Origin: Oscheius dolichura
Taxonomy: Eukaryota; Nematoda; Chromadorea; Rhabditida; Rhabditidae
Assembly: GCA_932521035.1 (NCBI GenBank)
Contig: OW051493.1
Location: 6,510,001-6,574,000 of the forward strand
Direction: 5' to 3'
Length of the DNA: 64,000 nucleotides
Notes under the pieces: generated by a model
What the model saw: only the letters and a program-made list of their open reading frames with translations
Told to the model about the DNA's origin: nothing
Database searches by the model: none
Shown here: positions 25,162-36,046 of the stretch, piece after piece
Layout of the letters: every line of letters starts with the position of its first letter
How positions within the stretch are numbered: position 1 is the first letter of the stretch
Translations under genes and position numbers: made by a program

Positions 25162-26872
25162 ATGATGTATGCCCTTACAGGAATCGTACTCGTCTTTACG
25201 ACGGCGATTTGGTATGTGCTTCGGAAGGAGAAAGAAGCTATCACGGCAAAATTGAAGTATGTTTCCCTTTTTATGATTAGATTTTTTAAAAAATAGCGAC
25301 GAAGAGAAAAGAGAAGATGACGAAAAATCGGAAGAGGAAAAGGAAGATGTGAAACAGACGACACAGAAGAAAATGGATAAAAATACAAAGGCGAAAGACA
25401 ATTTCCGGCATTCCTGGCTAGCCACAACATTGAAAGGACACACTGCTGCTGTGACTGGCATTAGTTTTAGCCCGGATGGAAAGAAACTCGTTTCCGTTTC
25501 TGTGGACAGAAACGTATTTCTATGGAAAGTCGGGGTGAGTCTCAATGGCAAATGGCACCTAATGAACACTAATGCATTCGGCGTCCTCCACCGGGAAAGA
25601 GAAAAATTCGAAAAGAACAGATCCTCCCGAGGCTAGTATTCCATTTTAGGATTTCCTGGCGAAGGAACACAAGTCGTCTCGTCAGGTTCTAGACTTCGAC
25701 ACGGCGACCAAGGTGGCCTGTGCCCCGGACTCGAAAAGCGTCGTCCTTCACATGAAAAGAGACAACAAGGTAGTCCTTCTCCTCCCGTTCCCCATCCTCC
25801 CACCAGCTGGCTGTCTACAAATGGGTAAAAAAAGACGACGCCGGTGCTCTGAAGCTGGTCAAGGCGGAGACCATCGACTTCCCCATCTGCCACCAGCAGG
25901 ACATCAAATGGATCGGGATCGCCTCCTCGGGCAAGTTCATCCTCTCGGCCTCGGCCGACAAACACGTCACCGTCTACGATATCCGGGGACAGGTGCCTTT
26001 CCTCCCGTTACTGTATGTCAACCAAGGGATTCTCAGATCCTGAAGAAGCTCGACCCGAAGGTCAGTTCAATCTACGACTGCTCCGTGTCCCCCGACGGTC
26101 GGTTCATCACCGTCTGTGGCTTCACCCCCGATGTCTTCGTCTACGAGCCCGTCTTCAAGGGGGAGGATGGCTTCCAGGACTGTAAGAAGGTCTTCGACCT
26201 CAAGGTGTCTTTCTCCGTCTCCTTATAAATTATGGTCAGGGTCACTCCTCCGGGGTTCTGGCCACCGCCTTCAATACCAGCGGCAGTCGAGCCATTACCG
26301 TATCCCGAGACGGCAGCTGGCGTGTCTTCGACACGGAGATTCGCTATAACCAGGGACAGGACGCCTCCCTGCTCAAAACGTAAGTCTTTTCCTTGTTTAA
26401 AATACGGTATTCTAAGAGGCCAATGGTCTGTCCTGAAAGGAGCCGTCGCGGAGAAAGTCCGGCTGGCTGCGAGTCCCACTGGCGGTGCCTTCGCCGTCTC
26501 CTTCGGCACCACCATAAAAATGTTCAGTTCCGAAGACGAGACGAAAGATTTTCCAGAAAGTGAGTCATCCTCCCCTAGATATAACCTAACCTGTCTACAG
26601 TAACCGATGTCCACGGTAGTAACGTCGAGGAGATGGCGTACTCCACCTGCGGTTCCTTCCTGGCCTCCTGTGCCGACCGCTACATTCGGGTATTCCACAA
26701 TGTCCCAGAACATCACAGTACCGTACTACGACTAGAAAAGGTACTGTAGAGGATGGCGACCTCATTAAAATGATTTGAGACCCTGCCACAAATCAGTGGA
26801 GACGGCCCTCGACGCCGGGCCGCGGAACAGATCGTAGAAGCCAAGAAGAAGCTCTCCCAATTCAGTCTTTAA
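25162..26872 (+). CDS. TBL2: TBL2-like WD40 protein with N-terminal anchor
   Basis: MMYALTGIVLVFTTAIWYVL forms a signal-anchor. It is followed by a Lys/Glu-rich linker and WD repeats: LKGHTAAVTGISFSPDGKKL, later GRFITVCGFTPDVFVYEPVF, FDLKGHSSGVLATAF, AITVSRDGSWRVFDTE and ADRYIRVFHNVPEHH, ending in a Lys/Gln helix (EQIVEAKKKLSQFSL). This order and the CGFTPDV motif are specific to TBL2, an ER-anchored WD40 protein linked to PERK and eIF2alpha signalling. There are about nine short introns, with TAA at 26870-26872. The gene crosses the AT-to-GC boundary near 25.6 kb, and its 3' half uses far more G/C-ending codons. An ACCTTCAG acceptor lies 3 bp before the chosen ATG. Confidence 0.88.
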
Positions 26873-26988
26873 TCCAGTTTTACGTTGTTATTGTGGATTA
26901 TGTTATGCCTTTTCTGTCGGGTTAATAAATTCAGTGCTTGCAGTTAGAAAAGTGTCGCGAAAAAGAAAGGAACGGACTCGTCCACGGG

Positions 26989-28667
26989 ATGGCTTCCCGA
27001 AGGGACATTTCGGCCAGTACCGGAGAGATCCCCCCATTACAGGAATAAAGTGCATAGTTCTCTGGCTTCCTTTTCTTTTTTCTTCTTCTTTATCCAGTCC
27101 AGTTTATTGAGGGCGGCCCGGCCAGTGGGTATTTTTGGAGTTCTGAGTTTTGTGAAAGAATTGTCTTCCTGATCCGACTTTTTCGGACAGATCATGTTGT
27201 GGTCACAGTTGAGTTTAGACCGGACAACCCTGTCAAAAGCACTTTCCTTCCTTTTACACGACCCATTTCTTCGCGGTCTCTCCCCATGGGTGGTGTATGT
27301 CTTATTTTCTCTGGTTACCGTAATTGATCTGTTTCCAGTCAAAGAAGGAGACGAAGAGCATCAGGCGGCTGGAAGCGTCGCTGTACTTCCTTCAATGGAC
27401 CGTAATCCCCCGTTTCTCCCTTTTAACTGTTCCTCGCCTTCCAGAAAACGATCCTCCAGGCCTACACCCGTACGATAAGTGAACTCTACTTGAAGAAGTT
27501 GATTCAACACTGTACGCGCCGGAAAGTGGAGCAGACGAATTCGAAGGACGAGGTGGAGCAGCTGGCAGCCGGGCCCAAGATCGAAGAAAAATCGGAACAC
27601 GCCTCGATCCGGGAGAGGATCAAGGAGGGAGTCGCGGCCCACTGGCAGGGAGGCCACATCGCCAAGCAGTATAAGGTGGGACGAGAGGAGGCCTTCTTTC
27701 GAGGGGGACGGCTTCAGATCAGCGTGGCCGAGCTGGCGGCGATGCACCGTCTGACGCAGCTGACTCGGGTGGCCGGCACCCTGCTGGACATCATGGAGAG
27801 GACGCGCAAATGGAACGACGACCACTTCAAGCTCATCCGGAAGCATGCCATCTCGCTGGACTTGATGGAGTACGTGATGGCCATGTTCAACGGCACCCGC
27901 TGCGTCGGCGAGATCTTCCGGCTGACGTCGGTCGACTTCTCCCAGTGCAGAGAGGAGTATCGCGATATTTTGGGCGATGTGAGCGACGCCTACGAGGCGA
28001 AGAACAACACGGAGCTGGCCATCGGGGTGCCCAAGAAGTACATCCCCCTCCTCGAGACGCAGATCGTCCACTTCAGGTAGCCTTGTCCTCCCAGGAGGAG
28101 ACTCAACTGATTCAGGACAATCCTCCACCTGATCGGCACCTCCCTGATCACCATCATCCAGATCATCCTCCGCTACGTGCCCCAAGAGCAGATTGACATC
28201 CGCGTCCGGGAGCTGAAGGACGCCTTGGACCAGCTGCCGCCCATGTACCTCAAGACGGACAACATTAAATTGACGAAGCTGGCCGCAAGAATGACACACG
28301 AGGCGCCGCCAAACAAGCGAAGCTATCCCCTGTGTCCGAAGGCCGTCTCTGGCAAGTCTGTCCGCTCCGGCAAGAAGAAGCGCATCTCGTCGCGATCCAG
28401 CCAGAAGAAGGCTCCCAAAAAGGCCAACGTGGTCAAGGGCAAGATCAAAAAGTGACCTGCCCTTTTATTTCGTAGAGTCTGCCTTGTTTCAGCCTGGCCT
28501 CGAATGCAGAGCCGTCTCAGAAGTCGAACAAGGAAAAGTCGCAGAAGTCGGCCAAATCCCGGAAATCGCGGGGATCGCCGAAGTCGGCCAAGTCGGGCAA
28601 GTCCCTGAAGACGCAGAATACCCAGCAGCAGAAGAGCGACTCCTCGCGCAGGGGAAGCAAGGACTGA
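26989..28667 (+). CDS. Uncharacterised 476-residue protein with Lys/Ser-rich tail
   Basis: Six exons (26989-27016, 27098-27294, 27339-27401, 27445-28076, 28116-28451, 28493-28667) join in phase to give 476 residues. The N-terminal part reads SGYFWSSEFCERIVFLIRL then TDHVVVTVEFRPDNPVKST. The middle is alpha-helical and charged (AGTLLDIMERTRKWNDDHF), a short hydrophobic stretch GTSLITIIQIILRYVP follows, and the last ~110 residues are a disordered Lys/Ser repeat tail (KSAKSGKS, KSRKSRGSPKSAK). The penultimate exon appears to end in a stop, AAG TGA, but this is the splice donor AA|GTGA, and the tail follows. No family was recognised; the tail suggests nucleic-acid or scaffold binding (inference). 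The minus-strand frame over 27037-27342 is a shadow of the polypyrimidine acceptor. Confidence 0.6.
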
Positions 28668-30066
28668 TATGTTTCCTGGCTTTTCTCTGTTGATAAATGT
28701 GAAAACTCTCGTCTCCCCTGGGGTGATGTTGCGGCGTGGTGTGGCTATCAATCGACTTGACCCACTTTTGACCATCCTCCCTGCCCGACGACGGCTTTTC
28801 TCTCTCTCGCCCCCTCTCACCGTGGAATGGAAAGCGAGACGACGGGTTCGGGGGTCGATCTCCCCCAACTTGAAACTGGCTCTCTTTCTTAAAATAATAT
28901 AGATTTGCCAGTTCCATATCCAATTGCGTGTCTCTCCTCCCAATCGCTTGTTCTGCAGGGGAAGACCAGGGAGGCCCTTATACACTTTGGAAGGTGATCT
29001 CCGCCTTTACTGGGCGTCAATTGTGGAAATACTGTAAAGCATTGGATAGATACTGTAGATTCTTAGGTCTCCTCTGTAAAATGCTCTAATGTATTCCGAA
29101 AGACCCTTAAACAGGCACCTATCTTATTCAAATTTGTCATCCTCCGTTCCGGTCCAGATCCTCCCTGGCTACTTGGCCTCGGCCCATTGATTTCATTGTG
29201 TTCTGTTGTCCATTTTTCCGATTTCCCCAAATATTTTGACCCATTCCCGGCGATCAGGGCGTTTCCTTCCTCCTCCGGCCAGGCCGACTGCCCCCTGCAG
29301 TGGCTTCTTCCTCCTCTGCCGATCTTTGCCTCCTCTCCTCCTGGCACACAAAGTGAAATTTTTAAGACAAGTGCAAGTCGAAGCCGGCAGTTGACCTAAA
29401 AAGCAGTCCAGAAAAGTTAAAACTTGGCCGTATTGTTCGCGCCGTGACCCACTCTTGCCCGGCTGATTCATTGCCATTTTGTCGCCGTCCTCCTCCTCCT
29501 ATCTCCCGGCCAGTTGTCTTCGAAACAAGAACATGCAGCTGGCCAGGATAAAAAGTGCCCTGTTGTGATTGAGAAATTATTCCTTGCTTATTATTCACCC
29601 GGACAAGTTCCTTTTTTGTTCGGCAAAACGTTTCTCTCCTTCGGACAGGGGCGAGTCTGGATCGGCAGACGAGATTTCGGGCGAGAAGATTTGGCGCTGT
29701 GATACGCGACAGAAATCGACTAATCCCAGCGGAATCGACGGCCAATTTGGACAAAGAAACGACGACAAAAGACAACACACGCCTTGTTCTGCGCAAAACA
29801 GGCGTTAACCTCTCCCAGACCTTGAAATCCAGAAGGGTTTCTGAAATTTATGAGGCTGTCGAGTTTACGAGCAATAGATCTGAACCAGGCGAAGCCAATC
29901 CCCGTCTGGATATTTCATTTTTACGTGTAGTTTGAGGCTTCGATCCTTTTGCAATCCTCCAAGTTGCATCTGACCACCTATGTATGCCGTTCTCTCCCGT
30001 CCCATTCGTCTCCTCCCTTCCATCCTCCTCTCTCCCTCCCCATCCCCCAATTTCCAGCTCTCGGCT
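28668..30066. other. GC-rich intergenic region, no gene supported
   Basis: About 1.4 kb with numerous chance frames and no start context, conserved motif or phase-consistent exon chain. Polypyrimidine stretches near 29990-30055 belong to the leader of the next gene. Confidence 0.5.
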
Positions 30067-31024
30067 ATGTGGCTTCTGTTGTCGGCCCTGGTGCCGCTCG
30101 TCTCCAGTCAAGGATCCCCTCTGACGAAAGCCTGGAACGAGGCCCTGCCCGGAGTTCAACCATTTTGGGAAAAATACCAGACGGGTCCCCACGGCGTGGT
30201 GATACGTGGATGGCAGTTCAGTCGGTGTGCCAGTGAGCAGGTTCGTCCTCCCCGTTCAATATAGTGACCATCCTCTTTCAGTGGACAGACTACGTGGTCA
30301 ACGTCTCGAATATTGTCATCTGGCCCGACTATCCCCGCTTCCCCGGGCCGATCTTCTTCAACGTAACCATGGATGTCAGCGAGGATCTGCCCCTGGACAA
30401 GATTGAAATGGATCTTGAGGCAGGCCACAGTTAAACAGCTAGACAGTAGCCCCTTCCAGGTTCGACACGCTGTCACGAACAAGCAGGGCAGCAAGGGCTG
30501 GCAGGTCATCCCCTGTCAAGGGTGGAATGTCATCGACGGCTGCGACGGAGTCGGCTCCTGGTGTGTTCACCCTCCATCCCTATAAAAGAGTATTTTCAGC
30601 CGGTACTGTGACATGTTGGACAAGTGCAACGAGGCGGTCAAGGGAGCCCACAAATATGTGAAGGACAGGAAGGCGCATGACTTCCTCCGGCAGAACAAGC
30701 TGTGCCCCCCACCCAAGGGACACTGGACGATGACCTTTTCGAAGGTCTTCTCCAGCGAGGATCTGCCCAAATCCTTCTTCGGTCCGCTCCAATCCGTAGG
30801 CCATCCTCCTCCGACGACATCCTCCCTTCCAGAATGAGTACTGGCTGACCTTCTCGTTCACGGGTGGCAAGGACCGTAAGCTGGGATGTGCCCGTCTCTG
30901 GGTCGACGTCTGTAAATACCACCTCCAGGACAAGCAACAGAAGTGTCTCAAGGACCCCAACGCCTTCAAGAACTTTATCAGCGAAATCTCCGCCCAGGCC
31001 GAGACGATCCGCAACCGCGGTTAG
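30067..31024 (+). CDS. Secreted ML-domain, GM2-activator-like protein
   Basis: The signal peptide MWLLLSALVPLVSS is followed by FSRCASEQ, then WTDYVVNVSNIVIWPDYPRF (like the ML start ...LTLEPDPI), PGPIFFNVTMDVSEDLPL, WQVIPCQGWNVIDGCDGVGS, RYCDMLDKC, LCPPPKGHWTMTFSKV, and EYWLTFSFTGGKDRKLGCAR. This matches GM2-activator (IPC..., CDVLD, CPFKEGTY, GKRLGC). ML proteins bind lipid or sterol in a beta-cup outside the cell or in lysosomes. The exons are 30067-30240, 30282-30419, 30460-30560, then two more to TAG at 31022-31024. The second intron begins with GC rather than GT and carries the CCACAGTTAAACAGC motif. The C-terminal helix (residues after VDVCKYHLQ) is longer than in GM2A. Confidence 0.75.
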
Positions 31025-31111
31025 GACCCCCTGGCCCCCTCTACTTCTCTTTCCTACATTTTGGTGCAATGTTGTTGAAATTTGACAATTTGACAACTAA
31101 AATAAATGAAT

Positions 31112-32439
31112 TTAAAGTAGAAGAGACGAAATAATAACTAGCAAGGGGATTCGGTAGAGGGTGCCGGACTGGGTGGTGGTCGCAACGGGGGCCGCGGTGG
31201 AGTTGCCGTCGGGGACACTGAGTGCCGGGGTGGGGCTGACTGTTGGCTCCTCGCTGCCGGGAGGAGCACTGGCTGTAGCGCCTGTGCCCGTGGCCGTCTC
31301 CCCCGTGGGTCCAGTGGCGACTGTCGTCACATCGGAGACTTCTCCAGTCAGTCCAGTGTCTCCGGTGACCGGGGACAGTGTCTCGCCGGTGCTTCCAATG
31401 GAGGTGGTGACGACTGGCAGAGGGGTCGTCGTCTGGATCGACAGCTGAATGAAACGTGTATTACTGTAATAGGGGCACTGGAGTAGTTTGCCCTTTATTT
31501 AAAGTTTCCACGCCAGAAAAGGATTGTTTCTACGTCGGTGAGCCAGCTGATGACGCGTCTCCCGGGGCAAATAATTACTCCCGCCACGGTAAGATTGACG
31601 TCGAAAGGCCAAACGTCGTCTGCCTGTCCCCCTATTTCTTGGTCAAGGCTAGTCATAAAAAATGAGAGGGGGCTGTTTGTCCTTTCCCAAGGGCCTATTG
31701 AACACGGACTATTGGCAGAGGAAAAAGGATTTTGAAATGTCACTAATTGGAGCAGAAAGAGCAGAGACTCGACTCGACTATCCGATCTCCCGAAACTCAC
31801 GAGCATCGTGTCGATGGCCACTTCCGGGAGGAGGTTCGTCGGGCTGGCCGTCATGTTCTCCACGGCTGTCGGACTGTTACAGAACTTCGTCTTACAGGAG
31901 CAGAGCGTCCTGAGACGAAGAGGATAGGCTCCCGAGGGGAAGAGTGTCCCACCTGTTCTGAGTATCTGTCCAGCAGAAATCTTCCGTCTGGGTGGGCGCC
32001 ACGTAGCAGTCGGCGGCGAAGCTCGTCGAATTGTTCAAATGCACTGAAATTTCTTCCTTCTTTTCCTCGATGATTCCCGATTTCTTCGCACAAAATCAGA
32101 CAAAAAAAATGAGGAAATTCGGCACCCATTCTATTCTTCTACCCCCGGGGGTTGAATTTCACCAAACATGGACAGCATGTGAAATGGCGCGCAAAGACAA
32201 AAAAGAAGAGGAAGTGGCCACAGTTCACACGCTATCAGCCACAATTTCTCCATTTCCAAGGGTATTGTGGTGGCCACTGGCCAGCCAGAGAGAGGTGTCT
32301 CCTCACCTATCAGGCACCGGGTGCCGGTACAGCTGGTACTGGCACTGCAGACGGAACGGACTCCCATGTAGTCGCCACAGTTGAAACAGACCAAGGCGAC
32401 ACAGCTGGGGACGAGGGAAGAGAGCAGCAACCACAGCAT
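31112..32439 (-). CDS. Ly6-type Cys-rich GPI protein with mucin-like stalk
   Basis: Reading from ATG at 32439, the signal peptide MLWLLLSSLVPSCVA is followed by LVCFNCGDYMGVRSVC, SCTGTRC, then in the next exon NNSTSFAADCYVAP and TEDFCWTDTQNR, and then TLCSCKTKFCNSP. The FCN ending is typical of Ly6/three-finger domains. A Thr/Ser/Pro/Gly-rich stalk (TTPLPVVTTS, GPTGETATGTGA) follows, and the C-terminal hydrophobic YRIPLLVIISSLLL fits a GPI attachment signal. It is likely a cell-surface protein; the ligand is unknown. Two introns are unusually long here (~245 and ~300 nt). It is convergent with the ML gene, whose stop is 88 bp away. Confidence 0.6.
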
Positions 32440-32847
32440 AACTGAAATGGGAGATGGCGGTATAGGGAAAAGGGAGGAGGGCACAATTTCCGCCGAGAGA
32501 GGAGCAGTGATCAGGAGGAGTGAGTCAGGAAGAGGGGAGAATAACCCGGGAAGAGCCAAAAGGTGACCAGACTGCCTCTGTTTGGGGAGATCAAATGGTA
32601 CGCAGCCATTTGCGGATGCGAAACATGTGGGTAAACACACTTCAGAGCAGGAACAGCCACGGTTCAGGTTCGGCCCCGAGCAGCGACTATGAGTCAAGGG
32701 GACTCTAATTATTGTGATCACCTGGAATTGTGTTTGATAGGAAAACGGGGAGGGGCAGACGTCATGTTTCAACGGAGTCGAATTGGGGAGCTCGAGCGGA
32801 AGACGAGGAGAAGACCATCTCCAGATGATATCAACGGATACTGTAAG

Positions 32848-33076
32848 TTTGTCGGGGTTGCGCGAACGCAGCCCCTCACTCAAAAATTTAGCTGTAGGCG
32901 AATCTCAACTCGAGACTGCCTCACGGGTCAGCCGTTCCGAATGTGCAATGGAACAGCCTCGCCATGGCGACGATGCCTTCTTGATCGCACCGAAACACCC
33001 AGCCAGGTAAGTTTAATGGCCGAGCAGCGACGCGAGCCACGTGGCTGATGGCTGCCGAGATTCTACGGGTGCGGCC
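32848..33076 (+). repeat. 229-bp dispersed repeat, copy A
   Basis: This is nearly identical to 53315-53543. The first ~180 bp, from TTTGTCGGGGTTGCGCG to CAGCCAGGTAAGTTTAATG, are the same base for base; about six differences lie in the last 50 bp. The end (GCTGCCGAGATTCTACGGG) is shared with the repeat tails at 661-763 and 34328-34432. It is a non-autonomous dispersed element, with no open frame of note and no clear target duplication. Confidence 0.85.
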
Positions 33077-34327
33077 GCTCGCCGCTTCTCCGAAAAGGCC
33101 AATTTTGATCTCATTGCGTTCGCCGTTTTGAATTTCACTGTTGTTTGGTGATGTGTGAGCAATGGAAAGAGAAGAAAGAGACGGCTTTCTGACATGCGTA
33201 GGCAGAGGGAAAAGTGCCCGCAATTTCCGAGGGAAAAGTTTCTGTGAAAGGTGATGAGGGGGAGGAGTCTCTCCTGCTTCAGATTATAACGGATCCCCGA
33301 TCTTTTTCGGACTAATAGGCGGAAAGGAAGAGGAAAGGAGCAGACGATAGAGAGGAAGGAAACTTCTCAGATCTGAGGAAATAGTATAAATGAAATCAGC
33401 GGGCGGTAACCACTTCATTTTATGGGGAGGGGAATAGTAACAATAAGAGGCGAGAAATGATATCAGGCGGCTTTCACAATGGCCGCCGGGAAATGTCTGG
33501 GAAGTGAAGTCTGCCCCTCTCTCTCCTCATATGAATCTAACGAACACCGCGTGAGAAGAAATTTTTTGCAATAACGTGGGAATGGATTTCCGTTAGCTCA
33601 CAGCAGAGGCTATGTGGGAGACGAACATAATCCGGAGCAGATGAAAAAAAAATCCAAAACAAACCAAAAAGAAAAAAGCTTACGACACCCGGGATTCCCA
33701 AGCCTTCTCCGATCCAAGTATTAACGGGGCCAACGTTGCTTGATTTGCCAGATCGGACGGGATGGCGTATGTTCAACGTGGTATAAGCAAGAGCTGTTCC
33801 TCGAAAGGCGTAGACCAGAACCCTCTGTATTCGGATGTATTGTAGTTATTTGACCTGCCCTTTCGTTTTTGTGAGAAATAGGCGGATGGCAAAAAGTGAA
33901 CCTTTTAGTTTTAAATTATAACCTCGGCGGTGACTAACGCCTCATTTCATTATAATCTCCGAGGTCTAAAATGATTCGGACGGTGAATCATCGTGGCTCT
34001 GAATGAATTGAAGAGATCAAGGGTAAACGTTCATTTAGTTTTGATTGTGTACGGGATATTATGACAAATATACCAGGAATAGGGACCAGAAGAGGCGGTT
34101 ATAAGCTCAAAAAGGGGACTAGGCAATGTGAAAGGGTGGGAACCGTAAGAAGAGGGAAGATACCCATTCAGGGATGCTCCTTGTAGTCTTTCTCGCCGTC
34201 GTCCGGCTGCTCGTTCACGTAGTCGTCTGAAAAAGGATTCGATAAGGAGCGGAGAAATGATGCAACAATATTTCCCGACTGGCAACCCCAGGGATGTCCA
34301 AAAATGTATCCAACACTTTTTACAAAG

Positions 34328-34432
34328 GCTGCCTAAAGGTGGTAGCTTTAGTTCGAAGCTCTGAAGCTTACAGTGCCCGCCACGTCCACCAAATCCATTC
34401 GGATCGGCTGCCGAGTGTTTACAGGTGCAGGC
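34328..34432 (+). repeat. Dispersed repeat, family with 661-763
   Basis: CTAAAGGTGGTAGCTTTAG is followed by CGGCTGCCGAGTGTTTACAGGT, in the same order and spacing as at 661-763. The shared end motif links it to the 229-bp repeats. Confidence 0.5.
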
Positions 34433-34560
34433 GCGGGTTCTGCTCCCGGATCCAATTTGTTTTTTCACCCCTGCTCATTTCCATAAACCCACACCGGGGA
34501 CAAAGACAGACCCCGACCACGTAACGGAGCCAATATTGCAGGTGTAAATATACCCAGGAG

Positions 34561-34567
34561 TATAAAA
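34561..34567 (+). promoter_or_regulatory. TATA box of the Cys-rich peptide gene
   Basis: TATAAAA lies 32-38 bp upstream of the ATG at 34599, so transcription would begin only a few bases before the start codon. It is one of the clearest core promoters in the window and fits strong expression of a small secreted peptide. Confidence 0.6.
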
Positions 34568-34598
34568 TGGGCCGGCGTCTTGTACAGAACACAACAAA

Positions 34599-34864
34599 AT
34601 GCGCTCCCTGTTCATCTTCTTCTGCCTCCTCCTCGTCGTCTACTCGGACATCCTCCCGGAGGAACAGGATCCCCTTCTCGAGGAATTGGTCGACCAAGGA
34701 AAGGACGAGATTCTCGAGTCCGGAGAGATCGGAGAAGTCATCCGGAGCAAGAGATACTGCTGCGGTGAGCTATTCCATCTCGAAAAGAGAAAGCCAGATA
34801 ATTTTTAGGTTGCGGCTACGGTATGGCGGCGTCCCCCGCTCCCTGTGGAGGATGTTGCGGCTAA
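34599..34864 (+). CDS. Secreted Cys/Gly-rich peptide precursor
   Basis: Two exons (34599-34764 and 34809-34864; intron 44 nt) encode 73 residues. The signal peptide is MRSLFIFFCLLLVVYS, an acidic propeptide follows (ILPEEQDPLLEELVDQGKDE), then the furin-type site RSKR, and a 21-residue mature peptide that begins YCCGCGYG and ends APCGGCCG, with six cysteines and mostly Gly/Ala/Pro between. The pattern of signal, acidic pro-region, dibasic cleavage and Cys-rich core is that of antimicrobial, toxin-like or cuticle-associated peptides. I do not recognise the family and assign no activity. AATAAA follows at about 34901. Confidence 0.65.
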
Positions 34865-35049
34865 TTCGGACTCTTCGTCCTCCCAGGCCCACTGTCTTTC
34901 CTAATAAACTCTTTCTCTCTCCAATTCTGTTTTCGGCCCAGTTCAAAAGCTCAGGAAATGGTGGAAGTGCTCCCCGTGACGCATGTTCTCACGTTTCTAG
35001 GATCTATTCGAGATTTTTGCAGCAGCTGCGGGGGGAGGAGGAGACCTAC

Positions 35050-36031
35050 CGTTGTCTTTCCTGTCTTCGGGGTGGATGGCCGTCTCCTCCTGCCGCTGTC
35101 GCTTCTTCTCGTCCAGCCGCTCCATCAGCACGGCTCCCGGGACGACCTGTCCCTGGTGCTGCTCGATGGCTCCGCGGTCGAAGGACAGCTCCTCGCCGGC
35201 CCGGTGCTTCCGATCGAAGGAGGCCGTCTCGTTTTGTGTATAGTGCGCAACGGGCAGAGCCTGAAAATATTATATTTTGCCCCTCTCAATATGTCAAAAT
35301 CGGGCGTTTGATGAGCAAACGATTGAGGGGCTGATTCATTTTGTCTTTCTACCGTAGGCCGGGGGAGGATGGCCGATGGGAAGACGGCGACGTGGATGGA
35401 ATCGAAATAACAAGGACAGTCATAATTATGAGCAGACCGAATTCCGGAGGATTGGAAGAGTTTCTCCAAAGTTATATGAAGGATGTATGCTACCTCTGGG
35501 GCAGCCACAGTTAAACAACTGTGAGGGGTGCCCTTTTCCCCTCCGTTTCAAGAGCTCCCAAACCCTTGGGTCACAATTTTTACACACCTAGATGACGAGG
35601 GGCACGCTCCTCGATTCTCAGGGAGTGCGACAAACCTGAATCACAGGTACAATCAGGCTAAAGTCACCGGGAAGAGTGAGCTGGCGACGGATGCCACGAA
35701 AGAGGAGAGGGAGGAGAGCTTGTACTATTCACCGAAGTTGGGGAACAAAAAGACGAGCCACAGTTAGACAACTCTACAACCAAGCATCTCTGTTTTTGAT
35801 ACGGGGATTGTCTCAACGAGATGCGGAGACAAGGTGCCTAGCAGACACCTGATACGAGCCACAGTTAGACAGCCAGTCATCCGGTCTATATAGTCTCCTT
35901 CGCTGTCCCCTCCCATATTGATAAACGTGTAAAACCGAGTCAGAGAAAGGAAAAGGAGCGCGAGAGAAGAGGAGACGCCGAAACCGACGAGGGCGGTCCA
36001 CAGTACCCCTCCGGGGCGGCTGCTCTTACCA
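35050..36031 (-). CDS. Unresolved minus-strand gene, partly modelled
   Basis: One exon is convincing: 35260 down to 35050, open in a single frame, with a charged sequence (NETASFDRKHRAGEELSF, ERLDEKKRQRQEETAIHPED) and ending at a GTAGGT donor. A preceding block near 35490-35350 (ILHITLEKLFQSSGIRSAHN) can join it in phase 0. Farther upstream, around 36015-35890, another frame encodes a membrane helix (VLWTALVGFGVSSSLALLFL) and then GGDSEGDYIDR, but no start codon could be assigned, since an in-frame TGA precedes it. Whether these belong to one gene is unknown. The CCACAGTTARACARC motif occurs three times in this interval. It is head-to-head with the forkhead gene. Confidence 0.35.
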
Positions 36032-36046
36032 TCGCTTTGTCTTCAA

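Larger units (their letters stand above)
32440..34560. other. Repeat-bearing intergenic region
   Basis: About 2.1 kb without a supported gene. It contains copy A of the 229-bp repeat (32848-33076) and a repeat tail at 34328-34432. Other frames, including one at 34031-34468 on the minus strand, have no family resemblance. Confidence 0.5.

Noticed and set aside
27037..27342. 101-codon minus-strand frame ending in a Lys/Glu-rich tail
   Set aside because: Its Lys-rich end is the complement of the polypyrimidine tract and acceptor of the plus-strand gene, whose exons are phase-consistent through this interval.
27361..28299. 312-codon minus-strand frame
   Set aside because: It is antisense to the long exon of the orphan gene at 26989-28667, whose splice phases and codon use are coherent; the minus frame is a GC3 shadow.
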